A stretch of DNA of 64,000 nt from Aquibium oceanicum (GCF_001889605.1 NZ_CP018171.1:4238501-4302500), one strand, 5' to 3'. Counted from the stretch's first letter, positions 1 through 8,536 are shown. Notes: generated by a model not told the origin, from the letters alone. Program-made: numbers and translations.

Positions 1-491
1 TGTGCCACCGATTTCAGCAACGTCGCGATCTCCTCGCGATCGTCGGGATGGCGGAAGACCGGGAGGCCGAAGGTCGCCTCGGTGATGAAGACGTCGCACG
101 ACACCGGCTCGAAGCCGCGGCAGGTCGGGTCGGCCCGTCGCTTGTAGTCGCCCGACGCGACGATGCACTGCCCGCTATGCGCCACCCGTATCTGCGCCGA
201 ACCCAGCACATGCCCTGCCGGGTAGAACGTGACGGATACGCCGTTGATGGAGATCTCCTCGCCGAGGGCGGCCGCCTGCGTGGAACCGGCAAAATCCTCT
301 CCGCAGCGGATCGCCATGATGTCCAGCGTCTCGCGCGTCGCCAGCACCGCGCCATGGCCCGGCCGCGCGTGATCGGAATGCCCGTGCGTGATCAGCGCCT
401 TGTCGACCGGCTTCACCGGATCGATGAAGAAGTCGCCGGGCGGACAGTAGAGGCCTTCGGGTCTGGGCTGCAGCAGGTCTGACGGACGCAT
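1..491 (-). CDS. ligase-associated DNA exonuclease, partial (3' end outside window)
   Basis: Only the first 163 residues are present; the frame runs open off the left edge. The protein starts MRPSDLLQ and carries the metallo-beta-lactamase signature HGHSDH at about residues 36-41, followed by GHVLGSAQ and SGDYKRRADPT. These are typical of the metallo-beta-lactamase/beta-CASP exonucleases found beside ATP-dependent DNA ligases and helicases in proteobacteria. In that family the histidines and aspartate bind two metal ions for nucleic-acid hydrolysis. No ligase gene is visible here; it would lie to the left. The ATG at 491 is chosen because homologous proteins start at this point and nothing upstream in frame resembles the family. 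Family assignment is from recognition of the conserved N-terminal half; the C-terminal beta-CASP part cannot be checked. Confidence 0.82.
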   Translation of the reverse strand, partial: MRPSDLLQPRPEGLYCPPGDFFIDPVKPVDKALITHGHSDHARPGHGAVLATRETLDIMAIRCGEDFAGSTQAAALGEEISINGVSVTFYPAGHVLGSAQIRVAHSGQCIVASGDYKRRADPTCRGFEPVSCDVFITEATFGLPVFRHPDDREEIATLLKSVA

Positions 492-638
492 CCAGCCAAG
501 ATAGTGTTTTCGCGGCACGGGAGAAGATGCCTTGCGGGAGGGAGCGTACGGCTGCTGCCAATCCAGCCCCTTAAGCGGTCATGCTCGGGACGAGCCCTAG
601 CATGACGGCATCGGCAACGGCAGAACCGATGCGGCCGA

Positions 639-1589
639 TTACCCCGCCCAGGGCAGCCGGTCGAGATCGACGTTGCCGCCCGTGAGGATGATCCCCACCC
701 TCTGGCCCGCGAACAGTTCCCGGTTCTTCAGCACCGCCGCTACCGCCACCGCACTCGACGGCTCGATGACGATCTTCATGCGCTCCCAGACGAGGCGCAT
801 GGCATCGACGATTTCCTTTTCCGACACCGTCAGCACCTCGCTGACGTGGTTCGCCACGAAATGGAAGGTGAGCGGCTTCAGCGAGGCCTTCAGCCCGTCG
901 GCGATCGTCTGCGGCGCATCGTCCTCGACGATATGGCCAGCGCGCTTCGAGCGACAGGCATCGTCGGCCTGCTCGGGCTCCGCCGCATAGACCTTCGTCG
1001 CGGGGGAGAAGCCCGAAGCCGCGAGGCACGTCCCGCTGATCAGCCCGCCGCCGCCGACCGGAGCGACGATCGCATCGAGGTGTCCGGCGTCCTGCAGCAG
1101 TTCCAGCCCGCAGGTGCCCTGCCCCGCGATCACGTGGGCATCGTCGAACGGATGGATAAAGTTCGCGCCGGTCCGCTCCAGGACCGCGGCGACCGCCTCT
1201 TCGCGGGACCTGGTCCCCGGCGGACAGGTCACCACTTCGCCGCCATAGCCGCGCACGCCGTCAAACTTCGGCTTCGCCGCAGTCTTGGGCATGACGATCG
1301 TCGAATGGATGCCGCGCCGCCCAGCGGCATAGGCGATGGCCTGTCCGTGATTGCCGGAGGAATGCGTGGCGACGCCGCGCTTCGCCTCCTCGTCCGTCAG
1401 GCTGAAGACCGCGTTGCAGGCGCCGCGCGCCTTGAAGGCGCCGACCTTCTGGAAATTCTCGCACTTGAAGAACAGGCTGGCACCGGCGAGATCGCCGAGC
1501 TGGCCGTTGGTCAGGACCGGTGTGCGGTGAACGTGTGGTCCGATGCGATCCTGAGCGGCAAGAACGTCGTCGAATGTCGGGATGTCCAT
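639..1589 (-). CDS. PLP-dependent threonine/serine dehydratase family protein
   Basis: A 316-residue fold-type II PLP enzyme of the threonine dehydratase/serine racemase group. The PLP lysine lies in GAFKARGA, the substrate loop is SSGNHGQ, and the phosphate-binding glycine loop is GGGGLISG. There is no C-terminal ACT regulatory domain, so it is the short catabolic type rather than biosynthetic IlvA. The ATG at 1589 begins MDIPTFDDV, which matches the usual start of the family; upstream in-frame sequence is arginine-rich and not family-like. The gene starts 7 bp after the preceding dppF-like stop, so it is probably the last gene of the peptide-transport operon and may deaminate hydroxy-amino acids released from imported substrate. 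Exact substrate (Thr, Ser or a D-amino acid) cannot be told. Confidence 0.85.
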   Translation of the reverse strand: MDIPTFDDVLAAQDRIGPHVHRTPVLTNGQLGDLAGASLFFKCENFQKVGAFKARGACNAVFSLTDEEAKRGVATHSSGNHGQAIAYAAGRRGIHSTIVMPKTAAKPKFDGVRGYGGEVVTCPPGTRSREEAVAAVLERTGANFIHPFDDAHVIAGQGTCGLELLQDAGHLDAIVAPVGGGGLISGTCLAASGFSPATKVYAAEPEQADDACRSKRAGHIVEDDAPQTIADGLKASLKPLTFHFVANHVSEVLTVSEKEIVDAMRLVWERMKIVIEPSSAVAVAAVLKNRELFAGQRVGIILTGGNVDLDRLPWAG

Positions 1590-1596
1590 GGGACGC

Positions 1597-2424
1597 TCAG
1601 GCCGCCTTCTTCGCCAGCCGCTGCCGGATGCTCTCGACATCGGCGCGCGGCGTCGCCGCGAACAGCGTCCTGGTGTATTCGTGCTTCGGGTCGGCGAACA
1701 CCGCGTCGCGCGAGCCGTACTCCACCGCCTCGCCGAAATACATGACCATCACCTCGTCGGCGATGTACTTCACCACCGACAGATCGTGGCTGATGAAGAC
1801 GTAGGTGAGCTCGAACTCGTCCTGCAGGTCGGCGAGCAGGTTCAAGACCTGCGCCTGCACCGAAAGGTCGAGCGCCGAGACCGGCTCGTCGAGCACCAGC
1901 AGGCGCGGATTGAGCATCAGCGCGCGCGCGATGGCGATGCGCTGCCTCTGGCCGCCGGAGAACATGTGCGGATAGCGGTTGAAGTGCTCCGGCGCGAGGC
2001 CGACCTTGAGCAGCATCTGCATGGCCTTGTCGCGCCGTTCGGAGGCGGGCATGCCGGTATTGACCAACAGCGGCTCGCCCAGCACGTCGCCGATCTTCTG
2101 GCGCGGATTGAGCGATCCGTAGGGGTTCTGGAAGACGATCTGCACCTTGCGGCGCATCTCCGGCGTCATCGACTGCGTGCGGATGTCGACCGGCACGCCA
2201 TCGATGAAGAGCTCGCCGTCGGTCTGGGCGTCGATCATGGTGATGATGCGCGCCAACGTGGACTTGCCGCAGCCGGATTCGCCCACGATCGCCAGGGTCT
2301 TTCCCTTCTCCACCTTGAACGAGACGCCCTTGACCGCGTGTACCACGCGCTCCTGCGAGAACAGCCCGCCGCCCATGCGATAGTCGCGAACAATGTTGCG
2401 GCCTTCGACGACGATCTCGCTCAT
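1597..2424 (-). CDS. dppF: oligopeptide/dipeptide ABC transporter ATP-binding protein (DppF-like)
   Basis: A 275-residue ATPase of the peptide ABC family. It shows a Walker A motif GESGCGKST, the signature FSGGQRQR, and Walker B LLVLDEP followed by the conserved SALDLSVQAQ stretch. Its length and the LLADLQDEF region fit the DppF/OppF half rather than DppD. Its ATG overlaps the upstream dppD-like stop by 4 bp (ATGA), which indicates translational coupling. It should form the cytoplasmic heterodimer with the dppD product and drive uptake through the two permeases encoded upstream. Substrate class (di- or oligopeptide, possibly another peptide-like compound) is inferred from family only. Confidence 0.93.
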   Translation of the reverse strand: MSEIVVEGRNIVRDYRMGGGLFSQERVVHAVKGVSFKVEKGKTLAIVGESGCGKSTLARIITMIDAQTDGELFIDGVPVDIRTQSMTPEMRRKVQIVFQNPYGSLNPRQKIGDVLGEPLLVNTGMPASERRDKAMQMLLKVGLAPEHFNRYPHMFSGGQRQRIAIARALMLNPRLLVLDEPVSALDLSVQAQVLNLLADLQDEFELTYVFISHDLSVVKYIADEVMVMYFGEAVEYGSRDAVFADPKHEYTRTLFAATPRADVESIRQRLAKKAA

Positions 2425-3272
2425 CGGGCGTCTCCCGCCGCTTCAAAACCTTCCATGAAGCTGGCAATGGTCGGCAGCCTGTCGCCAGTCGCGCGCTCGG
2501 GCAGCGCCGAAAGCAGCGCCTTGGTGTAGTTGCTCTTCGGGTTCTCGAACAGCGACAGCACGTCGGCCTCCTCCATCTTGCGCCCCTTGTACTGGACGAT
2601 CACGCGGTCGGCGGTCTCGGCCACCACGCCCATGTTGTGGGTGATCATGATCAGGCCCATGCCGTGTTCCACCTGCAGCGACATCAGGAGATCGAGGATC
2701 TGCTTCTGAATGGTGACGTCGAGCGCCGTGGTCGGTTCGTCGGCGATCAGGAGCTTCGGGTTGCAGGCGAGCGCCATGGCGATCATCACGCGCTGGCACT
2801 GGCCGCCCGACATCTGGTGCGGGAAGGAGGACAGCCGCTGTTCGGGATCGGGAATGCCGACGTCGCGCAGCAGTTCGGCCGCGCGGGCGCGCCGCGCCTT
2901 GCGGTCGAGCCCGAGATGGAAGCGTAGCACCTCCTCGATCTGGAACCCGACCGTGAAGCAGGGGTTCAGGCTCGACATCGGCTCCTGGAAGATCATGGCG
3001 ATGTCCTTGCCGATCAGCTTGCGGCGGTCCGCCTCGCTCATGTTCAGGATGTCGCGGCCTTCGAACTCCATCCGGTCGGCCGTCACCTTCGCCGTCCACG
3101 GCAGGAGCCCCATGACGGCGAGCATCGACACCGACTTGCCCGATCCGGATTCGCCCACGATCGCCAGCACCTCCCGCTCGTCGACCGAGAGCGAAATGCC
3201 GTCGACCGCCCGGAACGGCCCGCTTGCGGTGGCGAATTCGACGACGAGGTTTTCGATGGTCAGAAGGGGCAT
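2421..3272 (-). CDS. dppD: dipeptide ABC transporter ATP-binding protein (DppD-like)
   Basis: A 283-residue ATPase with Walker A GESGSGKS, Q-loop MIFQEPMSSLNP, signature MSGGQCQR and Walker B LLIADEPTTALD. The QEPMSSLNP sequence is characteristic of the DppD/OppD half. It is coupled by an ATGA overlap to dppF downstream. A 187-residue gene of unrelated type separates it from dppC, with 93 bp between that gene's stop and this start; in most operons of this type dppC runs straight into dppD. The C-terminal region after residue 230 is shorter than in many DppD proteins (usually about 320 residues), so the C-terminal oligopeptide-transporter extension is reduced. Confidence 0.93.
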   Translation of the reverse strand: MPLLTIENLVVEFATASGPFRAVDGISLSVDEREVLAIVGESGSGKSVSMLAVMGLLPWTAKVTADRMEFEGRDILNMSEADRRKLIGKDIAMIFQEPMSSLNPCFTVGFQIEEVLRFHLGLDRKARRARAAELLRDVGIPDPEQRLSSFPHQMSGGQCQRVMIAMALACNPKLLIADEPTTALDVTIQKQILDLLMSLQVEHGMGLIMITHNMGVVAETADRVIVQYKGRKMEEADVLSLFENPKSNYTKALLSALPERATGDRLPTIASFMEGFEAAGDAR

Positions 3273-3365
3273 GGTCGAATCCCGATTGGATTTTTGCTTC
3301 GAAGACGCCTATGTTGATGGCGAACAGGTGAGATCTCTACGTTGTCCAAGCCGCGCCCCCTACCT

Positions 3366-3929
3366 TCAGTTCCGCCTATCAGCGGGCAAACCGGCCCGCG
3401 TCCCGGATATTGACGCACTGCCGCTCAGCGCAGCTTCGGCAGTAACGGCGAACTCACGCCAAGCGTCCCACATTCGCAGATAATCCTCGTACATCGATAT
3501 CTGCTGCTCACGCGATAGAGCTACGAAGCTTGGTGCACGCATGTCCTCAACGATCGAGTCGATGGCATTCCGTTGTCTCGCATAAAGCACGACCGGATCG
3601 ATCACAGCCTCCGGCAGCACGTGGATCTCGTTTACCAGCGCCTCAAACACAGACTGACGAACCGGCCGCGGGACTGAAACAGAATAGGCCGGGTCGCGCT
3701 CGTAGCGCGACTTCACCAGTACGAGTTGCTCGGCCACATCGTGTTGAACCAGGTTTCTCAATTCGCTTCTGATTTCCGCGCGAATCGCAATCTGGAAATC
3801 CCTGACCTTCTCATCCCGCCTCGCCTGCTCCAGTTTTCGCCCTTGCCGGAAGTTCAGTTGGACGACAGCAAGACTGATAAGACCCGAGATGATCGCTGCG
3901 ACGATGGCAGGTCCAACCCAGGCCTCCAC
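3366..3929 (-). CDS. small membrane-anchored protein of unknown function, inserted in the dpp operon
   Basis: A 187-residue protein, not recognised. I place the start at GTG 3929 (giving an N-terminus read as MEAWVGPAIVAAII), only 2 bp after the dppC stop; upstream in-frame sequence is a shadow of dppC. It has one N-terminal membrane helix (about residues 4-22), then a charged, probably coiled-coil region rich in Arg and Glu (RQGRKLEQARRDEKVRD), then a helical cytoplasmic domain ending near ALSGSASISGTRAG. Its base composition is visibly less G+C rich than the flanking dpp genes, and it contains TGAAACAGAAT at 3674-3684, one arm of the palindrome seen near other accessory genes here. Context and composition suggest an acquired gene (moron); no function can be given. 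Confidence 0.6.
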   Translation of the reverse strand: MEAWVGPAIVAAIISGLISLAVVQLNFRQGRKLEQARRDEKVRDFQIAIRAEIRSELRNLVQHDVAEQLVLVKSRYERDPAYSVSVPRPVRQSVFEALVNEIHVLPEAVIDPVVLYARQRNAIDSIVEDMRAPSFVALSREQQISMYEDYLRMWDAWREFAVTAEAALSGSASISGTRAGLPADRRN

Positions 3930-3931
3930 CC

Positions 3932-4849
3932 TCAACTCCTCTTCAACTTCGGGTCCAGCGCATCCCGCAATCCGTCGCCCATGAGGTTGATGGCCAGCAC
4001 GGTGACAAGGATCGCGATGCCGGGGAGCGTGACCACCCACCAGGCGCGCAGGATGAACTCGCGCGCCTCGGCAAGCATGGTCCCCCATTCGGGCGTCGGT
4101 GGTTGCGCGCCCATGCCCAGGAAGCCGAGCGCGGCGGCGTCGAGGATCGCAGTCGAGAAGGACAGCGTCGCCTGCACGATCAATGGCGCCATGCAGTTGG
4201 GCAGGATGGTCAGGAACATCAGCCGGAGCGGCTTGGCCCCGGCGACCCTTGCGGCCACCACGTAATCCTTGCCCTTCTCGGACATCACCGCCGCGCGCGT
4301 CAGGCGCACGAAATGCGGCTGCAGCACGAGCGCGATGGCTATCATCGCGTTCATCAGGCCGGGGCCGAGCACGGCGACCAGCACCAGCGCCAGGAGCAGT
4401 GACGGGAAGGCAAGGATGATATCCATCAGCCGCATGATGACCGTGTCCACCCAGCCGCGGAAATAGCCGGCGATCACGCCGACGAAGATGCCGCCGGTGA
4501 GCGCCAGCGTCGTCACCACCACGCCGATGAACAGCGAGTACTGCGCGCCGAAAAGAAGCCTCGAGAGGATATCGCGGCCGACCTGGTCAGTCCCCAAGAG
4601 GAATGCCGTGCTTCCGCCGTCCTGCCAGAACGGAGGAACGAGGATAGCGTCACGGAACTGGGCGTTGGGATCGTAGGGCGCGATGACATAAGCCAGCAGC
4701 GCCAGCACGACGAGGAGGACGAAAACGACGAGGCCGATCACCGCGCCCTTGTTTTCGGAGAAGTAGAACCAGAACTCGGTCAGCATCTGCCGCCGGGAGG
4801 CAGCGCCCGCCTTGGCCTGGTCCATTGCCGTGGTTGTCGCCTGAGCCAT
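3932..4849 (-). CDS. dppC: dipeptide ABC transporter permease (DppC-like)
   Basis: A 305-residue inner-membrane permease. After a hydrophilic N-terminus (MAQATTTAMDQ) and a first membrane helix near residues 36-57, it has the conserved periplasmic FLLGTDQVGRDILSRLLFGA region typical of DppC/OppC and the cytoplasmic EAA-type loop around AARVAGAKPLRLMFLTILPN, which docks on the ATPases. The C-terminus reads DALDPKLKRS, usual for the family. The ATG at 4849 is chosen because it gives the normal family length; the open frame continues upstream only as an overlap with dppB. The gene follows dppB by 8 bp. Confidence 0.94.
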   Translation of the reverse strand: MAQATTTAMDQAKAGAASRRQMLTEFWFYFSENKGAVIGLVVFVLLVVLALLAYVIAPYDPNAQFRDAILVPPFWQDGGSTAFLLGTDQVGRDILSRLLFGAQYSLFIGVVVTTLALTGGIFVGVIAGYFRGWVDTVIMRLMDIILAFPSLLLALVLVAVLGPGLMNAMIAIALVLQPHFVRLTRAAVMSEKGKDYVVAARVAGAKPLRLMFLTILPNCMAPLIVQATLSFSTAILDAAALGFLGMGAQPPTPEWGTMLAEAREFILRAWWVVTLPGIAILVTVLAINLMGDGLRDALDPKLKRS

Positions 4850-4857
4850 AGCCGACC

Positions 4858-5862
4858 TCAGTGCCTGATGCGCGGATTGATGAGGCCGTACAGGATGTCG
4901 ACCATGAGATTGACCAGCATGATAATGGCGGCGATCAGAAGCAGTCCGCCCTGGATGACCGGATAGTCCCGCCGGAACACCGAATCCACCATCCACTTGC
5001 CGATACCGGGCCACGAAAAGATCGTCTCGGTGAGGATGGCGCCGGCGAGCATCACGCCCACCTGCAGCCCGATCGTGGTGACCACCGGGATCATGGCATT
5101 GCGCAGAGAATGGACGGCGATGACGCGGAACGGCGGCATGCCCTTGGCGCGCGCCGTGCGCACGTAGTCCTCGCCCAGCACCTCCAGCATGGCCGAGCGC
5201 GTCTGGCGCGCGATGACCGCGAGCGGGATGGTGCCGAGCACGATCGTAGGCAGGATCAGATGGCTCGCGGCCGAGCGGAAGGCTCCCGCCTGTCCCGACA
5301 AGAGCGAATCGATCAGCATGAAACCGGTTGTCTGCGGGAAGTAGTAGAGCAGCGATATCCGGCCCGAGACCGGCGTCCATTGCAGGATGCCCGAAAACAG
5401 GATGATGAGCAGCAGCCCCCACCAGAAGATCGGCATGGAATAGCCGACAAGGGCGGTGCCCATGATCGTCTGGTCGAAGAACGAGCCGCGCTTGATGGCC
5501 GCGAAGACCCCGGCCGGGATGCCGATCAGCACCGCGAAGATGATGGCGCACAGCGACAGTTCCAGCGTCGCCGGAAAGAGCTCGCCAAACTGGTAGAGCA
5601 CCGGCTGCTTGGTGACGATCGAGGTACCGAAATCGCCGGAAAGGATGCCGCCAAGATAGTCGACATACTGCACGACCAGCGGCCGGTCGTAGCCGAGTTC
5701 GCGCGAGATCTGCTCGTAGCGATCCTGCGACATCACCCGTTCGCCCGACATCAGCATGACGGGGTCGCCGGGAAGCAGCCGGATGAAGGAGAACGCGATG
5801 ATCGAGACCCCGATGAAGGTCGGGATCAAGACGGCCAGTCGGCCGACGAGGAACCTGAGCAT
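4858..5862 (-). CDS. dppB: dipeptide ABC transporter permease (DppB-like)
   Basis: A 334-residue inner-membrane permease. It begins MLRFLVGRLAVLIPTFIGVS, the first membrane helix seen in nearly all DppB/OppB proteins, followed by the LLPGDPVMLM and LGYDRPLVVQY motifs. The EAA loop is YVRTARAKGMPPFRVIAVHSLRN. It ends LYGLINPRIRH, again family-typical. It forms the transmembrane channel with DppC. It lies 104 bp downstream of dppA, and that gap holds a strong stem-loop (5917-5947) which probably lowers read-through from the binding-protein gene. Confidence 0.95.
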   Translation of the reverse strand: MLRFLVGRLAVLIPTFIGVSIIAFSFIRLLPGDPVMLMSGERVMSQDRYEQISRELGYDRPLVVQYVDYLGGILSGDFGTSIVTKQPVLYQFGELFPATLELSLCAIIFAVLIGIPAGVFAAIKRGSFFDQTIMGTALVGYSMPIFWWGLLLIILFSGILQWTPVSGRISLLYYFPQTTGFMLIDSLLSGQAGAFRSAASHLILPTIVLGTIPLAVIARQTRSAMLEVLGEDYVRTARAKGMPPFRVIAVHSLRNAMIPVVTTIGLQVGVMLAGAILTETIFSWPGIGKWMVDSVFRRDYPVIQGGLLLIAAIIMLVNLMVDILYGLINPRIRH

Positions 5863-5916
5863 CTGATACCCTTGTTGCCGGAGATCAGCGACACCCGGCT
5901 GAGTAGCACAAAAGCA

Positions 5917-5947
5917 GCGGGGGCGCTCGCGTCGCGATCGCCCCCGC
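5917..5947 (-). terminator. stem-loop attenuator between dppA and dppB
   Basis: Perfect 9-bp inverted repeat GCGGGGGCG / CGCCCCCGC (5917-5925 and 5939-5947) with a 13-nt loop. Read on the minus strand the stem is followed by TGCTTTTGTG, a short T-run. It sits 20 bp after the dppA stop, where binding-protein operons often carry a partial terminator or mRNA-stabilising hairpin. Confidence 0.65.
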
Positions 5948-5966
5948 AGCCCGTTTCACCTACAGC

Positions 5967-7559
5967 TTATTCGGCGAGGTCGACGCCGGAGAAGCTGTGC
6001 TGGCCGAGCGGGCTCATCACATAGCCCTGCACTTCCTTGCGCATCGGCATCACGACCAGGCTGTGATCGATCGTGGCCCACGGCGCCTCGCGCTTGAAGA
6101 CCTCCTGCGCCTGTTCGTAGAGCTTGGTGCGCTCGTCCTTGTCGGTCGTGGTCTTGGCCTTGTTGACGAGGTCGTCGAACTCCTCGTTGCACCACTGCGC
6201 GCGGTTGTTGCCGCCGACGGCGTCGCAGCCGAGCAGGGTGTGGAGGAAGTTGTCCGGGTCGCCGTTGTCGCCGGTCCAGCCGAGCATCACGGCGCCGTCG
6301 CGGTCCTTCTCCTTGGAGCGCGAGAGATACTCCGCCCATTCGTAGGAGACGACCTCGGCTTCGACGCCGACCGCCGCCAGATCAGACTGGATGAGTTCGG
6401 CTGCGCGGCGCGCGTTGAGCATGTAGGGGCGCGCCACCGGCATCGCCCATACCTTCATCTTGAGGTCCGTGACGCCGGCTTCCTCGAGCATCTTCTTGGC
6501 CGCTTCCGGATCGTACGGATCGTCCTGGATGGCATCGTTGTAGGACCACATCGTCGGCGGGATCGGGTTCTTGGCCGGCGTGGCCGCGCCCTGGAACACG
6601 GCGTCGACGATCGCTTCCTTGTTGATCGCCATGTTCAGCGCCTTGCGCACCTCGGTCTTGTCGAAGGGCGCCTGGGTGGTGTTGTAGGCGAGATAGGCGA
6701 CGTTGAGGCCTTCCTGCTCCATCACCGTCAGGTCCGGATTGGACTTCATGGACTCGACGTCCGCGGCATTCGGATACGGGAAGATGTGGCACTCGCCGGC
6801 TTGCAGCTTCTGCAGGCGCACCGCCGCGTCGGTCGTGATGGCGAAGACGAGATCGTCGATCGCCTCCTTGCCCTTCCAGTAGTCCTCGTTGGCGCGATAG
6901 CGGATCACCGCGTCCTGCTGGTAGTTCACGAACTCGAAGGGACCGGTGCCCAGCGGCATCTGGTTGAGCTGGTCCATCTTGCCGTCGGCTTCCAGCTTGT
7001 CGGCGTATTCCTTCGACATGATGGAGGCGAAGTCCATGCCGAGATTGGCCAGGAACGGCGCTTCAGGCTTGTTGAGGGTGAACTTCACCGTCATGTCGTC
7101 GACCTTCTCGATCGACTTGATCAGGTCGGGCATGCCCATGCCGTTGAAGTATTCCCAGGCGGCGCCGGCAACGTACTGGTTCCACGGGTTGTCGGCGTTC
7201 AGCTGGCGCTCGAACGAGTAGATGACGTCATCGGCGTTCATGTCGCGCGAGGGCGAGAAGAAGTCGGTGGACTGGAACTTGACCCCCGGGCGAAGCTTGA
7301 AGGTGTATTCCAGCCCGTCGTCGGAGACTTCCCAGCTCTCGGCCAGACCAGGTTCGATCTGGGTCGTGCCCGGCGTGAACTCGACGAGACGGTTGTAGAC
7401 CGGGCGTGAGGAGGCGTCGAAGGTGGTACCGGCCGTGTAGAGCGCGGGGTCGAAGCCTTCCGGCGAACCTTCCGAGCAATAGACCAGGGTCTTCGCGCTT
7501 GCCGCGCCGCTCAACACCGTCGCGGCCAGCAGAGCGGCCGCGAAACTGAACCTTTTCAT
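5967..7559 (-). CDS. dppA: dipeptide-type ABC transporter substrate-binding protein (DppA-like)
   Basis: A 530-residue periplasmic binding protein (SBP_bac_5 family). It has a clear signal peptide, MKRFSFAAALLAATVLSG, with cleavage after ASA (about residue 22), then KTLVYCSEGSPEGFDPAL, the usual first strand of DppA. The typical internal features YTFKLRPGVKFQ, PLGTGPF and NFLHTLLGCDAVGGNN are present. The ATG at 7559 is chosen because it starts the signal peptide; the long frame upstream is not coding-like. It is the first gene of the transport operon, separated from dppB by a stem-loop. The strict substrate (dipeptide, heme precursor or other) is not readable from sequence. Confidence 0.95.
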   Translation of the reverse strand: MKRFSFAAALLAATVLSGAASAKTLVYCSEGSPEGFDPALYTAGTTFDASSRPVYNRLVEFTPGTTQIEPGLAESWEVSDDGLEYTFKLRPGVKFQSTDFFSPSRDMNADDVIYSFERQLNADNPWNQYVAGAAWEYFNGMGMPDLIKSIEKVDDMTVKFTLNKPEAPFLANLGMDFASIMSKEYADKLEADGKMDQLNQMPLGTGPFEFVNYQQDAVIRYRANEDYWKGKEAIDDLVFAITTDAAVRLQKLQAGECHIFPYPNAADVESMKSNPDLTVMEQEGLNVAYLAYNTTQAPFDKTEVRKALNMAINKEAIVDAVFQGAATPAKNPIPPTMWSYNDAIQDDPYDPEAAKKMLEEAGVTDLKMKVWAMPVARPYMLNARRAAELIQSDLAAVGVEAEVVSYEWAEYLSRSKEKDRDGAVMLGWTGDNGDPDNFLHTLLGCDAVGGNNRAQWCNEEFDDLVNKAKTTTDKDERTKLYEQAQEVFKREAPWATIDHSLVVMPMRKEVQGYVMSPLGQHSFSGVDLAE

Positions 7560-7807
7560 ATGTTTGATACTCCCGTGTCTTTTTGGCCGGAACCGTTGTG
7601 CCCCGGCCCGTGGAAGGCGGCATATAAGCACCGTTTGATCGCCAAGAAAACTCCCCTGCGGCGCTGTCGCTACGGAAGGTCGCCCTGGTCGCCGGCATAC
7701 GCACGGCCCGCATCCGCCCCTCCCGAGGAAGTGCTCCGTGCTTTGCAATTGCGGCATGCGTATCCTAACTGGATCGATTGGACGACAAACGAGATCGGAT
7801 CGCTTGC
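7560..7807. promoter_or_regulatory. divergent control region between dppA (-) and the DUF924 gene (+)
   Basis: A 248-bp gene-free stretch that must hold the promoters of the dpp operon and of the DUF924 gene. I see no convincing -35/-10 pair or palindrome in it, so only the position supports the call. Confidence 0.4.
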
Positions 7808-8356
7808 ATGCAATGGACGCCTGAGGAAATCCTGACATTCTGGTTCGTCGAGCACGGGAAGGAGGACTGGTTCGCCGGCAGCGACGAATTCGACGCGGAG
7901 ATCCGCTCCCGTTTCCTCCCGCTCTGCACGAACCTGCTCGGCACCCGGGCCGAGGACCATCTCGGCGACCCCCGTACAGCGCTCGCCGCGGTCATCGCTC
8001 TCGACCAGTTCCCGCGCCAGATCCACCGGGGAACCCCCGAGGCTTTCCTTGGAGACCCGGTCGCGATCGCGATCACCCAGGGGGCCATCTCGCGGGAATA
8101 CGATTCCGGGTTCGGGCCGGACGAGAAGCAGTTCCTCTACATGCCGCTGATGCATTCGGAGGTGCTGTCGGACCAGGAACTCTGCGTGAAGCTGTTCCAC
8201 GATCTCGGCAACGAAAACAGCCTGAAGTTCGCCATCGAGCACCGCGACATCATTGCAAGATACGGCCGGTTCCCGCACCGGAACCGGATACTTGGACGCG
8301 ACAGCACGCCGGAAGAGCTGGAATTCCTCTCGAACCACGAGGGGTTCGGCCAATAG
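7808..8356 (+). CDS. DUF924 family protein
   Basis: A 182-residue protein of the DUF924 family (TPR-like alpha-helical fold, function unknown). Family landmarks are the start MQWTPEEILTFWF, the WFAGSDEFDAEIRSRF segment, ALDQFPRQIHRGT, and the end RNRILGRDSTPEE. The last four reflect conserved aromatic and Arg residues of the family. The ATG at 7808 is preferred to an in-frame TTG at 7778 because homologues begin directly before the W-x-P-E-E segment. It stands alone between the divergent dpp operon and fadD. Confidence 0.85.
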   Translation: MQWTPEEILTFWFVEHGKEDWFAGSDEFDAEIRSRFLPLCTNLLGTRAEDHLGDPRTALAAVIALDQFPRQIHRGTPEAFLGDPVAIAITQGAISREYDSGFGPDEKQFLYMPLMHSEVLSDQELCVKLFHDLGNENSLKFAIEHRDIIARYGRFPHRNRILGRDSTPEELEFLSNHEGFGQ

Positions 8357-8394
8357 CGCCCCTTGAAGCAGCTTCGGGCAGGAAAAGGCTTACG

Positions 8395-8410
8395 CTTACG
8401 TTAGGGTAAG
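8395..8410. promoter_or_regulatory. candidate operator upstream of fadD
   Basis: CTTACGTTAGGGTAAG, an inverted repeat with arms CTTAC/GTAAG and a 6-bp centre, 126 bp upstream of the fadD ATG; an extra half copy CTTACG overlaps at 8389-8394. It resembles the TTTACGTTAACGTAAA-type sites bound by MerR-family regulators of acyl-CoA and leucine catabolism (LiuR type), as I recall them. No such regulator is encoded nearby. Confidence 0.4.
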
Positions 8411-8536
8411 ACTTGCGCGGCCTTCGGCATTGCTCCTAGATACGGTGAGATACGCCGGCAAGAGGATCGGTGGAAGAATGGCGTGCGCCCAGACAGTGAC
8501 TGGCTGCATCGCCGGCAATCGCTCGGGAGGCAAGGA

